A stretch of 33,719 bases of DNA from a virus. The notes under the pieces were generated by a model. That model had not been told where the DNA came from and did no database searches. It worked only from the letters and a program-made list of their open reading frames with translations. Positions 1 to 7,293 of the stretch are shown in pieces (the first letter of the stretch is position 1; every line of letters begins with the position of its first letter). The position numbers were made by a program, and so were the translations under genes. The stretch is from the IMG/VR virus record IMGVR_UViG_3300017687_000010, positions 1 to 33,719 of that record. The stretch is one strand, 5' to 3'.

Positions 1-2427
1 ATGAACTCTGACCTGATCAAGGTACAGCAGGAGATGGAAGCCAAGCAGGCTGGCCTGGGTTTTGACCGCTACTACAAGGAGGTGGATGACAAGAAGGCAA
101 GCAGGGAGGAAAGCGCAACCGAGTATGGCCGCCGGATGATGGGCGTGGGTATCCCGCCCCTGGCCAAACGCATCTCTGAGTTCGTTACCAAGGCGAACAC
201 CGGGCGGGCCGGTCGCAAGCACCTGGCCGCCACGCTGATCTCCCAGGTGGACCCCCAGGTTGTCGCCTACTTGACTCTCAAGTCCATGCTGGATTGCGTC
301 TCCACCACCCCCAAGATACGTCAGATCGTGTCCAGGGTGGGCCGCCTGGTTGAGTTGGAGGTTCGCTTCGGCCGATTCAAGGAGAAGGCCAAGCCCCTTT
401 TCAACAAGGTGGTGGACCAGGTGAAGAAGCAGCCCCATGCCCGCGCCAACACCGTCCTGGTACACGTCGCCAACAAGTTCGACGTTGACCCTGAGTGGGA
501 GCCGTGGACTGCCTCGCAGAAGGCGTCGGTCGGCCTGGCCCTGGTCACCCTGACCCTGGAGACCTTGCCCTGGTTCACCAGCCACACCCTGAGGACCGGC
601 AAGAACAAGTCCACCCGTGTCATCCAGGCCACCCGCGAGTGCCTGGACCTGATTCAGGAGGTTAACGCTCAGAGTGACCTGCTGACCCCGTTCTACCTGC
701 CCATGGTGGTCCCGCCTCGTCGCTGGGAGGGGCCGGTGGGCGGTGGCTACCTGACCGGCATCATCCCCGAGCGCACCCTGGTCAAGACCCACAACAAGGA
801 GTACCTGGAGGAGTTGGCCAACCGGGTGGAGGACATGCCCGAGGTCTACCGTGCGGTGAACGCGATGCAGGAGACTCCCTGGCGCATCAACCAGAACGTG
901 CTGGAGACCCTCAAAGGGCTGTGGGAGACGGGCGGCAAGATTGCCGGTCTGCCCCCGACGGACGACAAGCCCCTGCCGGAGAAGCCGGAGGACATCGAGA
1001 CCAACAAGGATTCCCTGCGCGACTGGAAACGCGAGGCCTCCCTGATCCACGCCGAGAATGCCAAGCTGGTGTCGAAGCGCCTGCAGATCGCCAAGATCAT
1101 ATGGATCGGTGAGATGTTCCGCGACTTCGAGGCCATCTACTTCCCTCACCAGCTAGACTTTCGTGGCCGGGCCTATCCCATGCCCATGTTCCTCAACCCT
1201 CAGGGCATGGACGTGTCCAAGGGATGCCTGGAGTTCGCCGAGGGCAAGGCCATCGAGACCCCCGAGCAGTCCCGCTGGCTGGCCATCCACGGTGCCAACT
1301 GCTGGGGCGAGGACAAGGTGTCGTTCGACGACCGCGTGAAGTGGGTGGTCGAGAACCTGCAGATGATCCATGAGATCGCCGACGATCCCCTGACCCACCT
1401 GGCCTGGACCGAGGCGGACAAGCCGTTTCAGTTCCTGGCCTTCTGCTTCGAGTGGTCCGAGTTCGTGGCCCACGGATACGGTTACAAGAGCCGCATCCCG
1501 GTGGCCATGGACGGCAGCAACAACGGGCTGCAGAACTTCGCCGCCTTGTTGAGGGACGAGATCAGCGGTAAGGCAGTAAACCTGATCCCGGCCGAGACCC
1601 CGCAGGACATCTACCAGGTGGTGGCTGACAAGACCATCGAGAAGCTCAAGGGTAAGGCGACCAAGGGAGATCAACTGGCGGCCAACTGGCTGGCCTTCGG
1701 GATCGACAGGAAATGCACCAAGCGCCCGGTGATGGTGCTGCCCTACGGTGCCAAGCCCTACTCCTGCCGCCGGTACATCCTGGACTACATGAGGGACAAG
1801 ATCGAGGCCAAAGGGTTCAACCCGTTCGGCGATGATCTGTTCCCGGCCGCCGCCTACCTAGCGGACATCGTGTGGGATGCCATCGGCGCGACCGTGGTGG
1901 CCGCCCGCGAGGCCATGGACTGGCTGGTGGAGGCGTCCCGCGTGGCCTCCAAGGAAGGCCTGCCCCTGACCTGGACCACCCCTACCGGGTTCCCGGTACT
2001 CCAGGCGTACAAGGCCTTCGACCTCCGCCTGGTGAAGACCGTGGTGGGTGACCCGGTGTACATCAAGATTCCCGTCGCCCGAGACGAGATCAACAAGCGC
2101 AAGCAGGCCTCCGGCGTCAGTCCCAACTACGTCCACAGCTTGGATGCCAGCCACCTGATGAAGACCATCTGCCTGTCCCTGGACCGGGGAGTGTCGTGCT
2201 TCGGCATGGTCCATGACAGCTACGCCACCCATGCGGCGGACGCCCCGGTGCTGGCCGACTGCCTGCGCCAGGCCTTCATTGATATGTACGGCAGCAGTGA
2301 TGTGCTGGCCGACTTCGCCAGGGAAATCTCCGCCGTCCTTCCAGACGGTGTTGAACTTCCGCCCCTGCCTCCCAAGGGAAACCTCTGTCTCGATAGCGTG
2401 GCAGAGGCAGGCTATTTTTTTGCGTAA
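1..2427 (+). CDS. Single-subunit DNA-directed RNA polymerase, T7 gp1 type
   Basis: This 808-residue protein is a T7-type phage RNA polymerase that transcribes the phage middle and late genes from its own promoters. Catalytic motifs are visible: the palm motif DGSNNGLQNF with metal-binding D504, the fingers motif with K574 and Y582 in the T7 K631/Y639 spacing, and the second palm aspartate D739 in VHDSY. The promoter specificity loop should lie near residues 670-692 and differs from T7, which fits the non-T7 promoter found at 2465 and 10916. The C-terminus ends FFA, like the FAFA foot of T7 polymerase. It is about 75 residues shorter than the 883-residue T7 enzyme. The gene starts at the first base of the window, so the RBS cannot be seen and a start further upstream is possible. 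Confidence 0.98.
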   Translation: MNSDLIKVQQEMEAKQAGLGFDRYYKEVDDKKASREESATEYGRRMMGVGIPPLAKRISEFVTKANTGRAGRKHLAATLISQVDPQVVAYLTLKSMLDCVSTTPKIRQIVSRVGRLVELEVRFGRFKEKAKPLFNKVVDQVKKQPHARANTVLVHVANKFDVDPEWEPWTASQKASVGLALVTLTLETLPWFTSHTLRTGKNKSTRVIQATRECLDLIQEVNAQSDLLTPFYLPMVVPPRRWEGPVGGGYLTGIIPERTLVKTHNKEYLEELANRVEDMPEVYRAVNAMQETPWRINQNVLETLKGLWETGGKIAGLPPTDDKPLPEKPEDIETNKDSLRDWKREASLIHAENAKLVSKRLQIAKIIWIGEMFRDFEAIYFPHQLDFRGRAYPMPMFLNPQGMDVSKGCLEFAEGKAIETPEQSRWLAIHGANCWGEDKVSFDDRVKWVVENLQMIHEIADDPLTHLAWTEADKPFQFLAFCFEWSEFVAHGYGYKSRIPVAMDGSNNGLQNFAALLRDEISGKAVNLIPAETPQDIYQVVADKTIEKLKGKATKGDQLAANWLAFGIDRKCTKRPVMVLPYGAKPYSCRRYILDYMRDKIEAKGFNPFGDDLFPAAAYLADIVWDAIGATVVAAREAMDWLVEASRVASKEGLPLTWTTPTGFPVLQAYKAFDLRLVKTVVGDPVYIKIPVARDEINKRKQASGVSPNYVHSLDASHLMKTICLSLDRGVSCFGMVHDSYATHAADAPVLADCLRQAFIDMYGSSDVLADFAREISAVLPDGVELPPLPPKGNLCLDSVAEAGYFFA
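2393..2421 (+). terminator. Possible weak intrinsic terminator at the 3' end of the RNA polymerase gene
   Basis: A 5-bp stem (ATAGC at 2393-2397 with GCTAT at 2411-2415) has a 13-base loop and leads directly into a run of seven T (2415-2421). The T run is made by two TTT phenylalanine codons, in a genome that mostly uses TTC. A terminator after the polymerase gene would separate host-transcribed early genes from phage-transcribed genes, as TE does in T7. The stem is short and lies inside coding sequence, so this is tentative. Confidence 0.3.
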
Positions 2428-2464
2428 ATAGTCCTGAAATCGGGACATTCCCTGGTCTGCGATG

Positions 2465-2485
2465 AATTAAGTTGCCCTTATGGTC
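2465..2485 (+). promoter_or_regulatory. Phage RNA polymerase promoter, copy 1
   Basis: The 17 bases AATTAAGTTGCCCTTAT at 2465-2481 recur exactly at 10916-10932, and both are followed by RGTC. The end CCTTATRG aligns with CACTATAG of the T7 class III promoter, with G2483 as the expected +1. The two copies lie in intergenic or stop-codon positions in front of gene groups, as T7 promoters do. It would drive the replication block from 2544 onwards. Assignment to the polymerase encoded at 1-2427 is inference. Confidence 0.8.
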
Positions 2486-2501
2486 TGCGAAACACTCGCA
2501 G
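2485..2501 (+). other. 5' RNA hairpin just after promoter copy 1
   Basis: CTGCG at 2485-2489 pairs with CGCAG at 2497-2501 around a 7-base loop. If transcription starts at G2483, the transcript begins with this hairpin from +3. A 5' stem-loop could protect the mRNA or aid promoter clearance. The second promoter copy is also followed by a hairpin. Confidence 0.45.
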
Positions 2502-2543
2502 GCGCACATGCCAACCCCTGACAGCAAGGAGAGTGAAACCCAA

Positions 2544-2801
2544 ATGTTCAATCGAGACCAGTTCAACAACGCTGACCTTCGACAGGTGAGCAACGCCTCG
2601 ATGGCTGCCATCGACGCCCTCCAGGCATTCGACCCCGAGGTGCAGATGGCCGCCATTGGTGCGGTGTCCATCCTGCTGGCCGCCCATGTGGACATGCCCT
2701 TGGGCGACGTGCTGGGCAGCGTGGACCGGATGATGAGCGACGCCGAGGGCAAGCGCCCCGAGTTCGCCGCCGTCGAGATGTACATGAAGGAGGAACTGTG
2801 A
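2544..2801 (+). CDS. Small protein of unknown function (85 aa)
   Basis: I do not recognise this family. The start is ATG 2544, with the ribosome-binding stretch AAGGAG near 2525-2531. The frame is open further upstream through ATG 2508 and a TTG at 2472, but the TTG lies inside the phage promoter, so 2544 is preferred. The protein has alanine- and methionine-rich amphipathic stretches and no cysteine. It looks mostly helical, with no membrane segment or signal peptide. It is the first gene after promoter copy 1, where T7 has its variable class II genes (gp1.x). Its TGA overlaps the ATG of the next gene by one base, which suggests translational coupling. Confidence 0.75.
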   Translation: MFNRDQFNNADLRQVSNASMAAIDALQAFDPEVQMAAIGAVSILLAAHVDMPLGDVLGSVDRMMSDAEGKRPEFAAVEMYMKEEL

Positions 2802-3040
2802 TGCCGCCCACCTGCTACGACTGCACCCGCTGGAGCAAGCGACCGGGCGGCCCGACCGAGTTGGTCCCGGCCGACGGACTGTGCCGAATCAACCACGGCT
2901 TCTGCTGGCCTGCCACCTCGACCGACCGGGCCTGCGACGCCTTCGATCCCCGGCAGCTTCCCCTTTATCACGGCAGCATGGCGAACCCGAGGGTGATCTT
3001 CATGCTCATGTTCGACTGCCCGCTGGGGAGCATGTGCTGA
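2801..3040 (+). CDS. Small cysteine-rich protein, possible zinc-binding (79 aa)
   Basis: The product is unknown. Cysteines at residues 5, 8, 28, 35 and 45, with histidine 32 between them, suggest a small metal-binding fold; the first pair is a CxxC knuckle. The start is ATG 2801, which shares one base with the preceding TGA and has AAGGAGG about 6 bases upstream. A GTG at 2798 in the same frame is less well placed. The stop TGA overlaps the ATG of the next gene. It lies in the small-gene cluster before the SSB gene. Confidence 0.65.
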   Translation: MPPTCYDCTRWSKRPGGPTELVPADGLCRINHGFCWPATSTDRACDAFDPRQLPLYHGSMANPRVIFMLMFDCPLGSMC

Positions 3041-3171
3041 TGGCGCTCCCGGCAATCGAGGTAGCAGTCCTGCTGCTGAAAGCAGACAAGCCCCTCCCCC
3101 TGGACCTTCAAGAAGAACTGATGGCCGACGGCGTGGATGTCGCGGCCCTGGAGGATAAGTATGGCGCGTAA
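3040..3171 (+). CDS. Very small protein of unknown function (43 aa)
   Basis: This short frame starts at ATG 3040, overlapping the previous TGA by one base, with GGGGAG at 3025-3030. It reads MALPAIEVAVLLLKADK and then an acidic helical segment rich in leucine, aspartate and glutamate. The frame contains the start of the SSB gene and overlaps it by 11 bases. The tight overlap on both sides and the G/C-ending codons support a real gene, but no family is recognised. Confidence 0.55.
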   Translation: MALPAIEVAVLLLKADKPLPLDLQEELMADGVDVAALEDKYGA

Positions 3172-3823
3172 AGCGTGGTTCCGTAGCGTGACCCCCAAGG
3201 GAGTCGCATTCTTCCCCAAGCTGGATGAGCCGGACACCCGGTTCGACACCGACGGCGTGTACAAGATCGGCCTGCTGCTGGACGAGCAGGAGGGCGAGAA
3301 GTTCCTGGCCTTCCTGAACGAGAAACGCGACGAGGCGGTGGAGTTCATCAAGGACACCCGCGAGGACATCAAGCCCGCCAAGCTCAAGAAGATGGGCGCG
3401 GCCGACGTTTCCTGCAAGATGGAGGAAGACGACGAGGGCGAGGAGACCGGCAACTACATCTTCAACTTCAAGATGAAGGCCAAGGTCACCTCCAAGAAGA
3501 CCGGCAAGACCTACGAGTTCCGCCCCGGCGTGTTCGACGCCAAGGGCAACGCCATCGACCCCACCGAGACCCCCATTTGGGGTGGCTCCGTGGTCAAGAT
3601 CGCATACGAGCTGTCCCCCTACTACACCCCCAAGGACAACGAGGCCGGTGTGAGCCTGCGCCTGGAAGCGGTGCAGGTCATCGAGCGCCAGGGTCCGGGT
3701 GAGCGTAGCGCCAGCAGCTACGGCTTCGGCGAGGAGGATGGCTTCGACGCTTCCAAGGAGGCCGGTGCTTTCGACGAGGCTCCCGCAGACGGCGACGACG
3801 ACGATGGCGCGGGGGACTTTTAG
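3161..3823 (+). CDS. Single-stranded DNA-binding protein, T7 gp2.5 type
   Basis: This 220-residue protein has the size and layout of T7 gp2.5 (232 aa): an N-terminal OB-fold region, with the early motif VTPKGVAFFPKL, and a long acidic tail ending DDDDGAGDF with a terminal phenylalanine. In T7 this acidic tail with its last Phe contacts the DNA polymerase and the primase-helicase. The protein would coat single-stranded DNA during replication and recombination. ATG 3161 has GGAGGA at 3150-3155. An upstream ATG at 3137 in the same frame adds only MSRPWRIS and has no good RBS. The 3' end overlaps the endonuclease gene by 20 bases. Confidence 0.92.
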   Translation: MARKAWFRSVTPKGVAFFPKLDEPDTRFDTDGVYKIGLLLDEQEGEKFLAFLNEKRDEAVEFIKDTREDIKPAKLKKMGAADVSCKMEEDDEGEETGNYIFNFKMKAKVTSKKTGKTYEFRPGVFDAKGNAIDPTETPIWGGSVVKIAYELSPYYTPKDNEAGVSLRLEAVQVIERQGPGERSASSYGFGEEDGFDASKEAGAFDEAPADGDDDDGAGDF

Positions 3824-4292
3824 AGGGCGAAGCCGGTGGGCAGCGTACCACGAACAGCGGAAAAAGACAGGCTATCGTAGCGGGCTTGAGGTGAATTTGG
3901 CCCAGAACCTGGAGCGTGAGGGACTGATCTTTCTCTACGAGCCAGGCCGGGTCGAGTACACCGTGCCCGCAAGAACGGCGCGGTACACCCCCGACTTCAT
4001 CCTCCCCAACGCAATCATCATCGAGGCCAAGGGCCGGTTCGAGACGAGCGACAGGCACAAGCACCTGCTGATCAAGGAGCAGCTGCCCGACCTGGACATC
4101 CGCTTCGTCTTCTCCAACCCCAACGCCAAGATCAGCAAGCGGTCCACAACCACCTACGCCCTGTGGTGCAAGCATCACGGGTTCAAGTATGCCGCCCGCC
4201 GGGTTCCCACCAAATGGTTGGAGGAACCTCTGAACAGGAGAAGCGCCGATGCCCTCGCTCAATGGGGTATCTCGCTGCCTCAGGACGGTTAG
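3804..4292 (+). CDS. Endonuclease I, Holliday-junction resolvase, T7 gp3 type
   Basis: This 162-residue protein matches T7 endonuclease I (149 aa). It carries SGLE with E29, TPDF with D64, and IEAKG with E74 and K76, the PD-(D/E)xK active site of this family. By comparison with T7, the position of the second glutamate (T7 E35) appears to be L44, with E46 close by. The enzyme resolves branched DNA and helps degrade the host chromosome. ATG 3804 lies inside the SSB 3' end with no strong RBS, so translation is probably coupled to SSB. The next downstream in-frame start would remove the catalytic E29, which supports ATG 3804. Its 3' end overlaps the amidase by 44 bases. Confidence 0.9.
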   Translation: MARGTFRGRSRWAAYHEQRKKTGYRSGLEVNLAQNLEREGLIFLYEPGRVEYTVPARTARYTPDFILPNAIIIEAKGRFETSDRHKHLLIKEQLPDLDIRFVFSNPNAKISKRSTTTYALWCKHHGFKYAARRVPTKWLEEPLNRRSADALAQWGISLPQDG

Positions 4293-4776
4293 TCTGCTGA
4301 TCCTGGTGATCAGCCTTTTCATCGCCAACCCTCACACAACCGGAGCAGCCAAGATGGCCAACCTGCCAGAGATGGTGGTGGTCCACTGCTCTGCCACGCC
4401 CGCGAAGATGGACGTAGGGGCGAAGGAGATTGATCGCTGGCACCGCCAACGCGGATGGCTAGGGATCGGCTACCACTACGTCATTCGGCGCGACGGCACG
4501 GTCGAAGAAGGCAGGCCGGAGGATCGCCCCGGCGCTCACGCCTACGGCTACAACAAGGTATCCATCGGCATCTGCCTGGTGGGCGGCCTGAGTACCCGCA
4601 AGCGACCGTACAACAACTTCACCAAGGAACAATTCGCCGCCCTGCGGAAGCTGATCGATAGTATCTTCCTCCGCTATCGCATCCGGCGGGTTGTCGGACA
4701 CCGAGACCTGGACCCTCACAAGGACTGTCCGAGCTTCGATGTGAAGTCGTGGGCAGAGCATGTGGGTCTCCTTTAA
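4249..4776 (+). CDS. N-acetylmuramoyl-L-alanine amidase (endolysin), T7 gp3.5 type with N-terminal hydrophobic segment
   Basis: This zinc amidase cuts the bond between muramic acid and the peptide stem of peptidoglycan. Counted from ATG 4249, zinc ligands H46, H151 and C160 and catalytic Y75 and K158 correspond to T7 H17, H122, C130, Y46 and K128. T7 lysozyme also binds and inhibits the phage RNA polymerase; whether this one does is unknown. Unlike T7 lysozyme it has a 35-residue N-terminal extension with R9, R12, a hydrophobic run at 13-26, and a possible signal-peptidase site near GAA 32-34. ATG 4249 has AGGAG at 4236-4240. A second start, ATG 4354 with GGAG at 4342-4345, would give a soluble 140-residue T7-like form. 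The gene may therefore make two products. Confidence 0.93.
   Translation: MPSLNGVSRCLRTVSLLILVISLFIANPHTTGAAKMANLPEMVVVHCSATPAKMDVGAKEIDRWHRQRGWLGIGYHYVIRRDGTVEEGRPEDRPGAHAYGYNKVSIGICLVGGLSTRKRPYNNFTKEQFAALRKLIDSIFLRYRIRRVVGHRDLDPHKDCPSFDVKSWAEHVGLL
4342..4356 (+). promoter_or_regulatory. Candidate internal ribosome-binding site and start codon of the amidase gene
   Basis: GGAG at 4342-4345 precedes ATG 4354 by 8 bases, in frame with the amidase. Translation from here gives MANLPEM and then the VHCSAT core, very like the N-terminus of T7 lysozyme, and removes the hydrophobic leader. Use of both starts is inference. Confidence 0.45.
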
Positions 4777-5230
4777 GTGGTGCCCTAGATGTAAGGCGAT
4801 GGTTCACCGGACGCTGTTCAGTAGGAACCGCTGCACCTCAGACGGGCTGCAGTGCTACTGCAAGAGCTGCAAGAGCAAAGCGAACAGGCGGAGGAACAAG
4901 GCGTCTCGCACCCTAGCCAAGATGGTGGAGACCACTGCCAAGCAGAAACTGCCTCCCGTCGAGTTCACCATCGACGACATCTACGAGGCCTACAAAACCA
5001 AAACGCACTGCGACCTCACCGGCCTGCCCTTCTCCTGGGAACTCAGCGAGAGGGGCGTGGCCGAGGACGCACCGTCAGCTGACCGCATCGACCCGGCCAA
5101 AGGCTACACCAAGGACAACGTCCGGTGGGTCTGCTGGTGGGTCAACCGCGCTCTAGGCACCATGACCGACGACGAGTTCTTCGCCCGCATCAGGGACATG
5201 CTCGTCGCCTACGGACGTGCCTGCCGGTAG
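4760..5230 (+). CDS. HNH-type nuclease-like protein with N-terminal zinc motif (156 aa)
   Basis: The N-terminus carries two CxxC pairs (C8/C11 and C34/C37) in the pattern seen before phage HNH domains (CPxC, then DGLQ, then YCKSC). The C-terminal half contains HCDLTGLPF, then SADRID, then GYTKDNVRWV, the layout of HNH-family proteins common in phages. These are often free-standing homing endonucleases or recombination nucleases. ATG 4760 overlaps the amidase by 17 bases and lacks a strong RBS, but keeps the first CxxC pair; ATG 4799 would lose it. The gene sits between amidase and the winged-helix gene, a usual place for homing nuclease insertion in T7-like genomes. Activity is not certain. 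Confidence 0.78.
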   Translation: MWVSFKWCPRCKAMVHRTLFSRNRCTSDGLQCYCKSCKSKANRRRNKASRTLAKMVETTAKQKLPPVEFTIDDIYEAYKTKTHCDLTGLPFSWELSERGVAEDAPSADRIDPAKGYTKDNVRWVCWWVNRALGTMTDDEFFARIRDMLVAYGRACR

Positions 5231-5275
5231 CGCACCTCAAATCCTCTCAACAACCGAGAACGAAAGGAGTCACCC

Positions 5276-5632
5276 ATGACTCAGACCATGAAGATCGCCG
5301 CTTACAACCAGAACCAGAAGCTCCTGTTCCACATGGCCAACAGCAAGTCCGGCATCACCCGCCAGGACGCCATGGTGAACCTGGGCATCGCCAACGTCAC
5401 CGCCCGCATCAGCGACCTGGACAACATGATGTTCTGGAGCCGCCTGGGCTACGGCCAGGGCACCGTGATCGGCCAGGTGGGCCGCACCAAGCTGACCCAC
5501 CCGGCGACCGGCCAGACCTACATGCGCTATCGCCTGAGCGCCGAGCAACGCAACAAGCTGGTGGCCGAGGGCTTCCTGGTCAAGGGCGTGGACGGCGTCT
5601 ACTACCCCACCAACAAGGTCAAGACCTGGTAG
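5276..5632 (+). CDS. Winged-helix DNA-binding protein, HTH_39-like (118 aa)
   Basis: Residues around 25-50 read as a helix-turn-helix: SGITRQDAMVNLG, then a recognition helix with TARISDLDN. The pattern is that of small phage winged-helix proteins of the HTH_39 kind, and the later LSAEQRNKLVAEGFL part would form the wing. Its target is unknown; it could be a regulator or a replication accessory. ATG 5276 has a strong AAAGGAG about 9 bases upstream, after a 45-base spacer, one of the longer gaps in this block. It ends 2 bases before the primase-helicase start, so the two are probably coupled. Confidence 0.72.
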   Translation: MTQTMKIAAYNQNQKLLFHMANSKSGITRQDAMVNLGIANVTARISDLDNMMFWSRLGYGQGTVIGQVGRTKLTHPATGQTYMRYRLSAEQRNKLVAEGFLVKGVDGVYYPTNKVKTW

Positions 5633-5634
5633 CG

Positions 5635-7293
5635 ATGCCTACCTCCGAAACGGAGTCCTACTTCATTCGGCATGAACCGTGCCCCGAGTGCGGATCGAGC
5701 GATGCCTGCTCTGTCTGGAGCGACGGGCACAGGTTCTGCCATTCCTGCGATACCTACTTCCCTCCTGACGGAGGCCAACCGGAGCGGAGGGTGATGGCCA
5801 AAGACCTCATCGAGCGCGGCGACTACATGCCCCTCAGTAAGCGGGGCATCAGCCAAGCCACCGCCGCCAAGTTCGACTACAGCGTGAGCCGGATGCCCAA
5901 GGATGACCCCCACGGTCACGCCGGGCAGGTCTGTCAGGTGGCCCACTACCGCAACCAGCAAGGCCAGGTGTGCGCCCAGCACATCCGCTTCCCCGACAAG
6001 GACTTCATCTGGCGGGGCAAGGCCAAGGGAGTACAGCTGTTCGGCCAGCACATCTGGCGTACCGGCGGCAGGCGCGTGATCGTCACCGAGGGCGAGATAG
6101 ACGCCATGTCCGTCAGCCAACTGCAGGGCAACAAGTACCCCGTGGTCTCTATCCCTTCCGGCGCAAAGGGTGCCAAGAAGGCATTCCAGGATAACATGGA
6201 GTGGCTCGAAACCTTCGAGTCCGTGGTGATCTGCTTCGATATGGACGAGCCTGGGCAGGATGCGGCGCGTGACTGCGCCCTGCTGCTAACCCCTGGCCGC
6301 GCCAAGATCGCCCACCTTCCCCTCAAGGACGCCAACGAGATGCTCCTGGCCGACAGGGGCGACGAGCTTATGCGAGCCTTGTGGGACGCCAAGCCCTACC
6401 GGCCGGACGGCATCATCTCCGGCCGCGACCTCAGGGAGCGAGTCAAGAAAGAGCCGGTGCCTGGATTCACGGTGCCGTATCCCGAGCTGCAAGAGAAGAC
6501 CATGGGTGTCCGGCCTGGAGAAATCTGGTTGTTCACCGCTGGCAGCGGCATCGGCAAGTCCACCCTGGTGCAGGAGCTGGCCTATGACCTGGCCATGACT
6601 CACGGCCAGACGGTGGGCGTCCTGGCCCTGGAGGAAAATGTCGAGCGCACCGGCCAGCGGTACATCGGCATCCACCTGAACAAGCCGATCCACCTGACCC
6701 GCGAAGGTGTCACCGACGAGGACATCGACCGGGCCTTCGACGAGACCCTGGATACCGACCGCTGGTGGTTCTACGAACACTTCGGCAGCTCCGAGATCGA
6801 CAACCTGCTTTCCAAGATCAGGTACATGATCGTCGGCTTGGGCTGCAAGTTCATCATCCTGGACCACATCAGCATCGTCGTCTCCGGCCTGGACGAGGAC
6901 GACGGCAACGAACGCAAAACCATCGACAAGCTGATGACCAAACTCCGTTCCCTGGTTGAGGAGACCGGGGCAGGGTGCCTGGCCATCGTCCACCTCAAGC
7001 GCCCCGGCGGCACCGGCAAGAGCTGGAACGAAGGGCGCATCCCCACCCTGACCGACCTGCGCGGCTCCGGCGGTCTCGAACAGTTGAGCGACATCGTGGT
7101 CGCTGGCTACCGGGACCAGACCAGCAACAGCGAACAGGACGTGATGGGCCTGCGGGTTCTCAAAAACAGACCAGTGGGCAAGACCGGCGATGCCGGGAAG
7201 GCCCGCTACTACCACGACACCGGCCGACTGCTGGCCTATGAGGACTGCCCCTTTGGGGACGAGTCGGACGGTGCTGAGGGAGAAGACTTCTGA
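5635..7293 (+). CDS. DNA primase-helicase, T7 gp4 type
   Basis: This 552-residue bifunctional enzyme synthesises RNA primers and unwinds DNA at the phage fork (T7 gp4 is 566 aa). In order: a zinc-binding domain with C16, C19, C35 and C38; a TOPRIM primase core with E152, D202 and D204; a RecA-type helicase with Walker A GSGIGKST (K308), LEE near residue 335, Walker B D410 in ILDHIS, an IVHLK histidine and the arginine-finger stretch VLKNRP. The C-terminus is acidic and ends DF, as in T7, where the tail docks on the DNA polymerase. The frame is open upstream to 5125, but that part overlaps a better gene. ATG 5635 gives the T7-like N-terminus. A likely internal start lies at 5794. Confidence 0.97.
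   Translation: MPTSETESYFIRHEPCPECGSSDACSVWSDGHRFCHSCDTYFPPDGGQPERRVMAKDLIERGDYMPLSKRGISQATAAKFDYSVSRMPKDDPHGHAGQVCQVAHYRNQQGQVCAQHIRFPDKDFIWRGKAKGVQLFGQHIWRTGGRRVIVTEGEIDAMSVSQLQGNKYPVVSIPSGAKGAKKAFQDNMEWLETFESVVICFDMDEPGQDAARDCALLLTPGRAKIAHLPLKDANEMLLADRGDELMRALWDAKPYRPDGIISGRDLRERVKKEPVPGFTVPYPELQEKTMGVRPGEIWLFTAGSGIGKSTLVQELAYDLAMTHGQTVGVLALEENVERTGQRYIGIHLNKPIHLTREGVTDEDIDRAFDETLDTDRWWFYEHFGSSEIDNLLSKIRYMIVGLGCKFIILDHISIVVSGLDEDDGNERKTIDKLMTKLRSLVEETGAGCLAIVHLKRPGGTGKSWNEGRIPTLTDLRGSGGLEQLSDIVVAGYRDQTSNSEQDVMGLRVLKNRPVGKTGDAGKARYYHDTGRLLAYEDCPFGDESDGAEGEDF
5781..5796 (+). promoter_or_regulatory. Internal ribosome-binding site and start for a short helicase form, gp4B-like
   Basis: GGAGCGGAGG at 5781-5790 precedes an in-frame ATG at 5794 (codon 54). 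This lies between the zinc domain and the primase core, like the internal start at codon 64 that makes the zinc-less gp4B in T7. The purine-rich block is striking inside coding sequence. Confidence 0.6.

Noticed and set aside
2472-2543. TTG start and ATG 2508 for the gene ending at 2801
   Set aside because: The TTG lies inside the phage promoter and would not be on the transcript with an RBS. ATG 2544 has a better RBS context.
5125-5634. Upstream extension of the primase-helicase frame
   Set aside because: The extra 170 codons overlap the HNH-like and winged-helix genes in another frame and read as Arg/His/Gln-rich noise. ATG 5635 gives the T7-like zinc-domain N-terminus.
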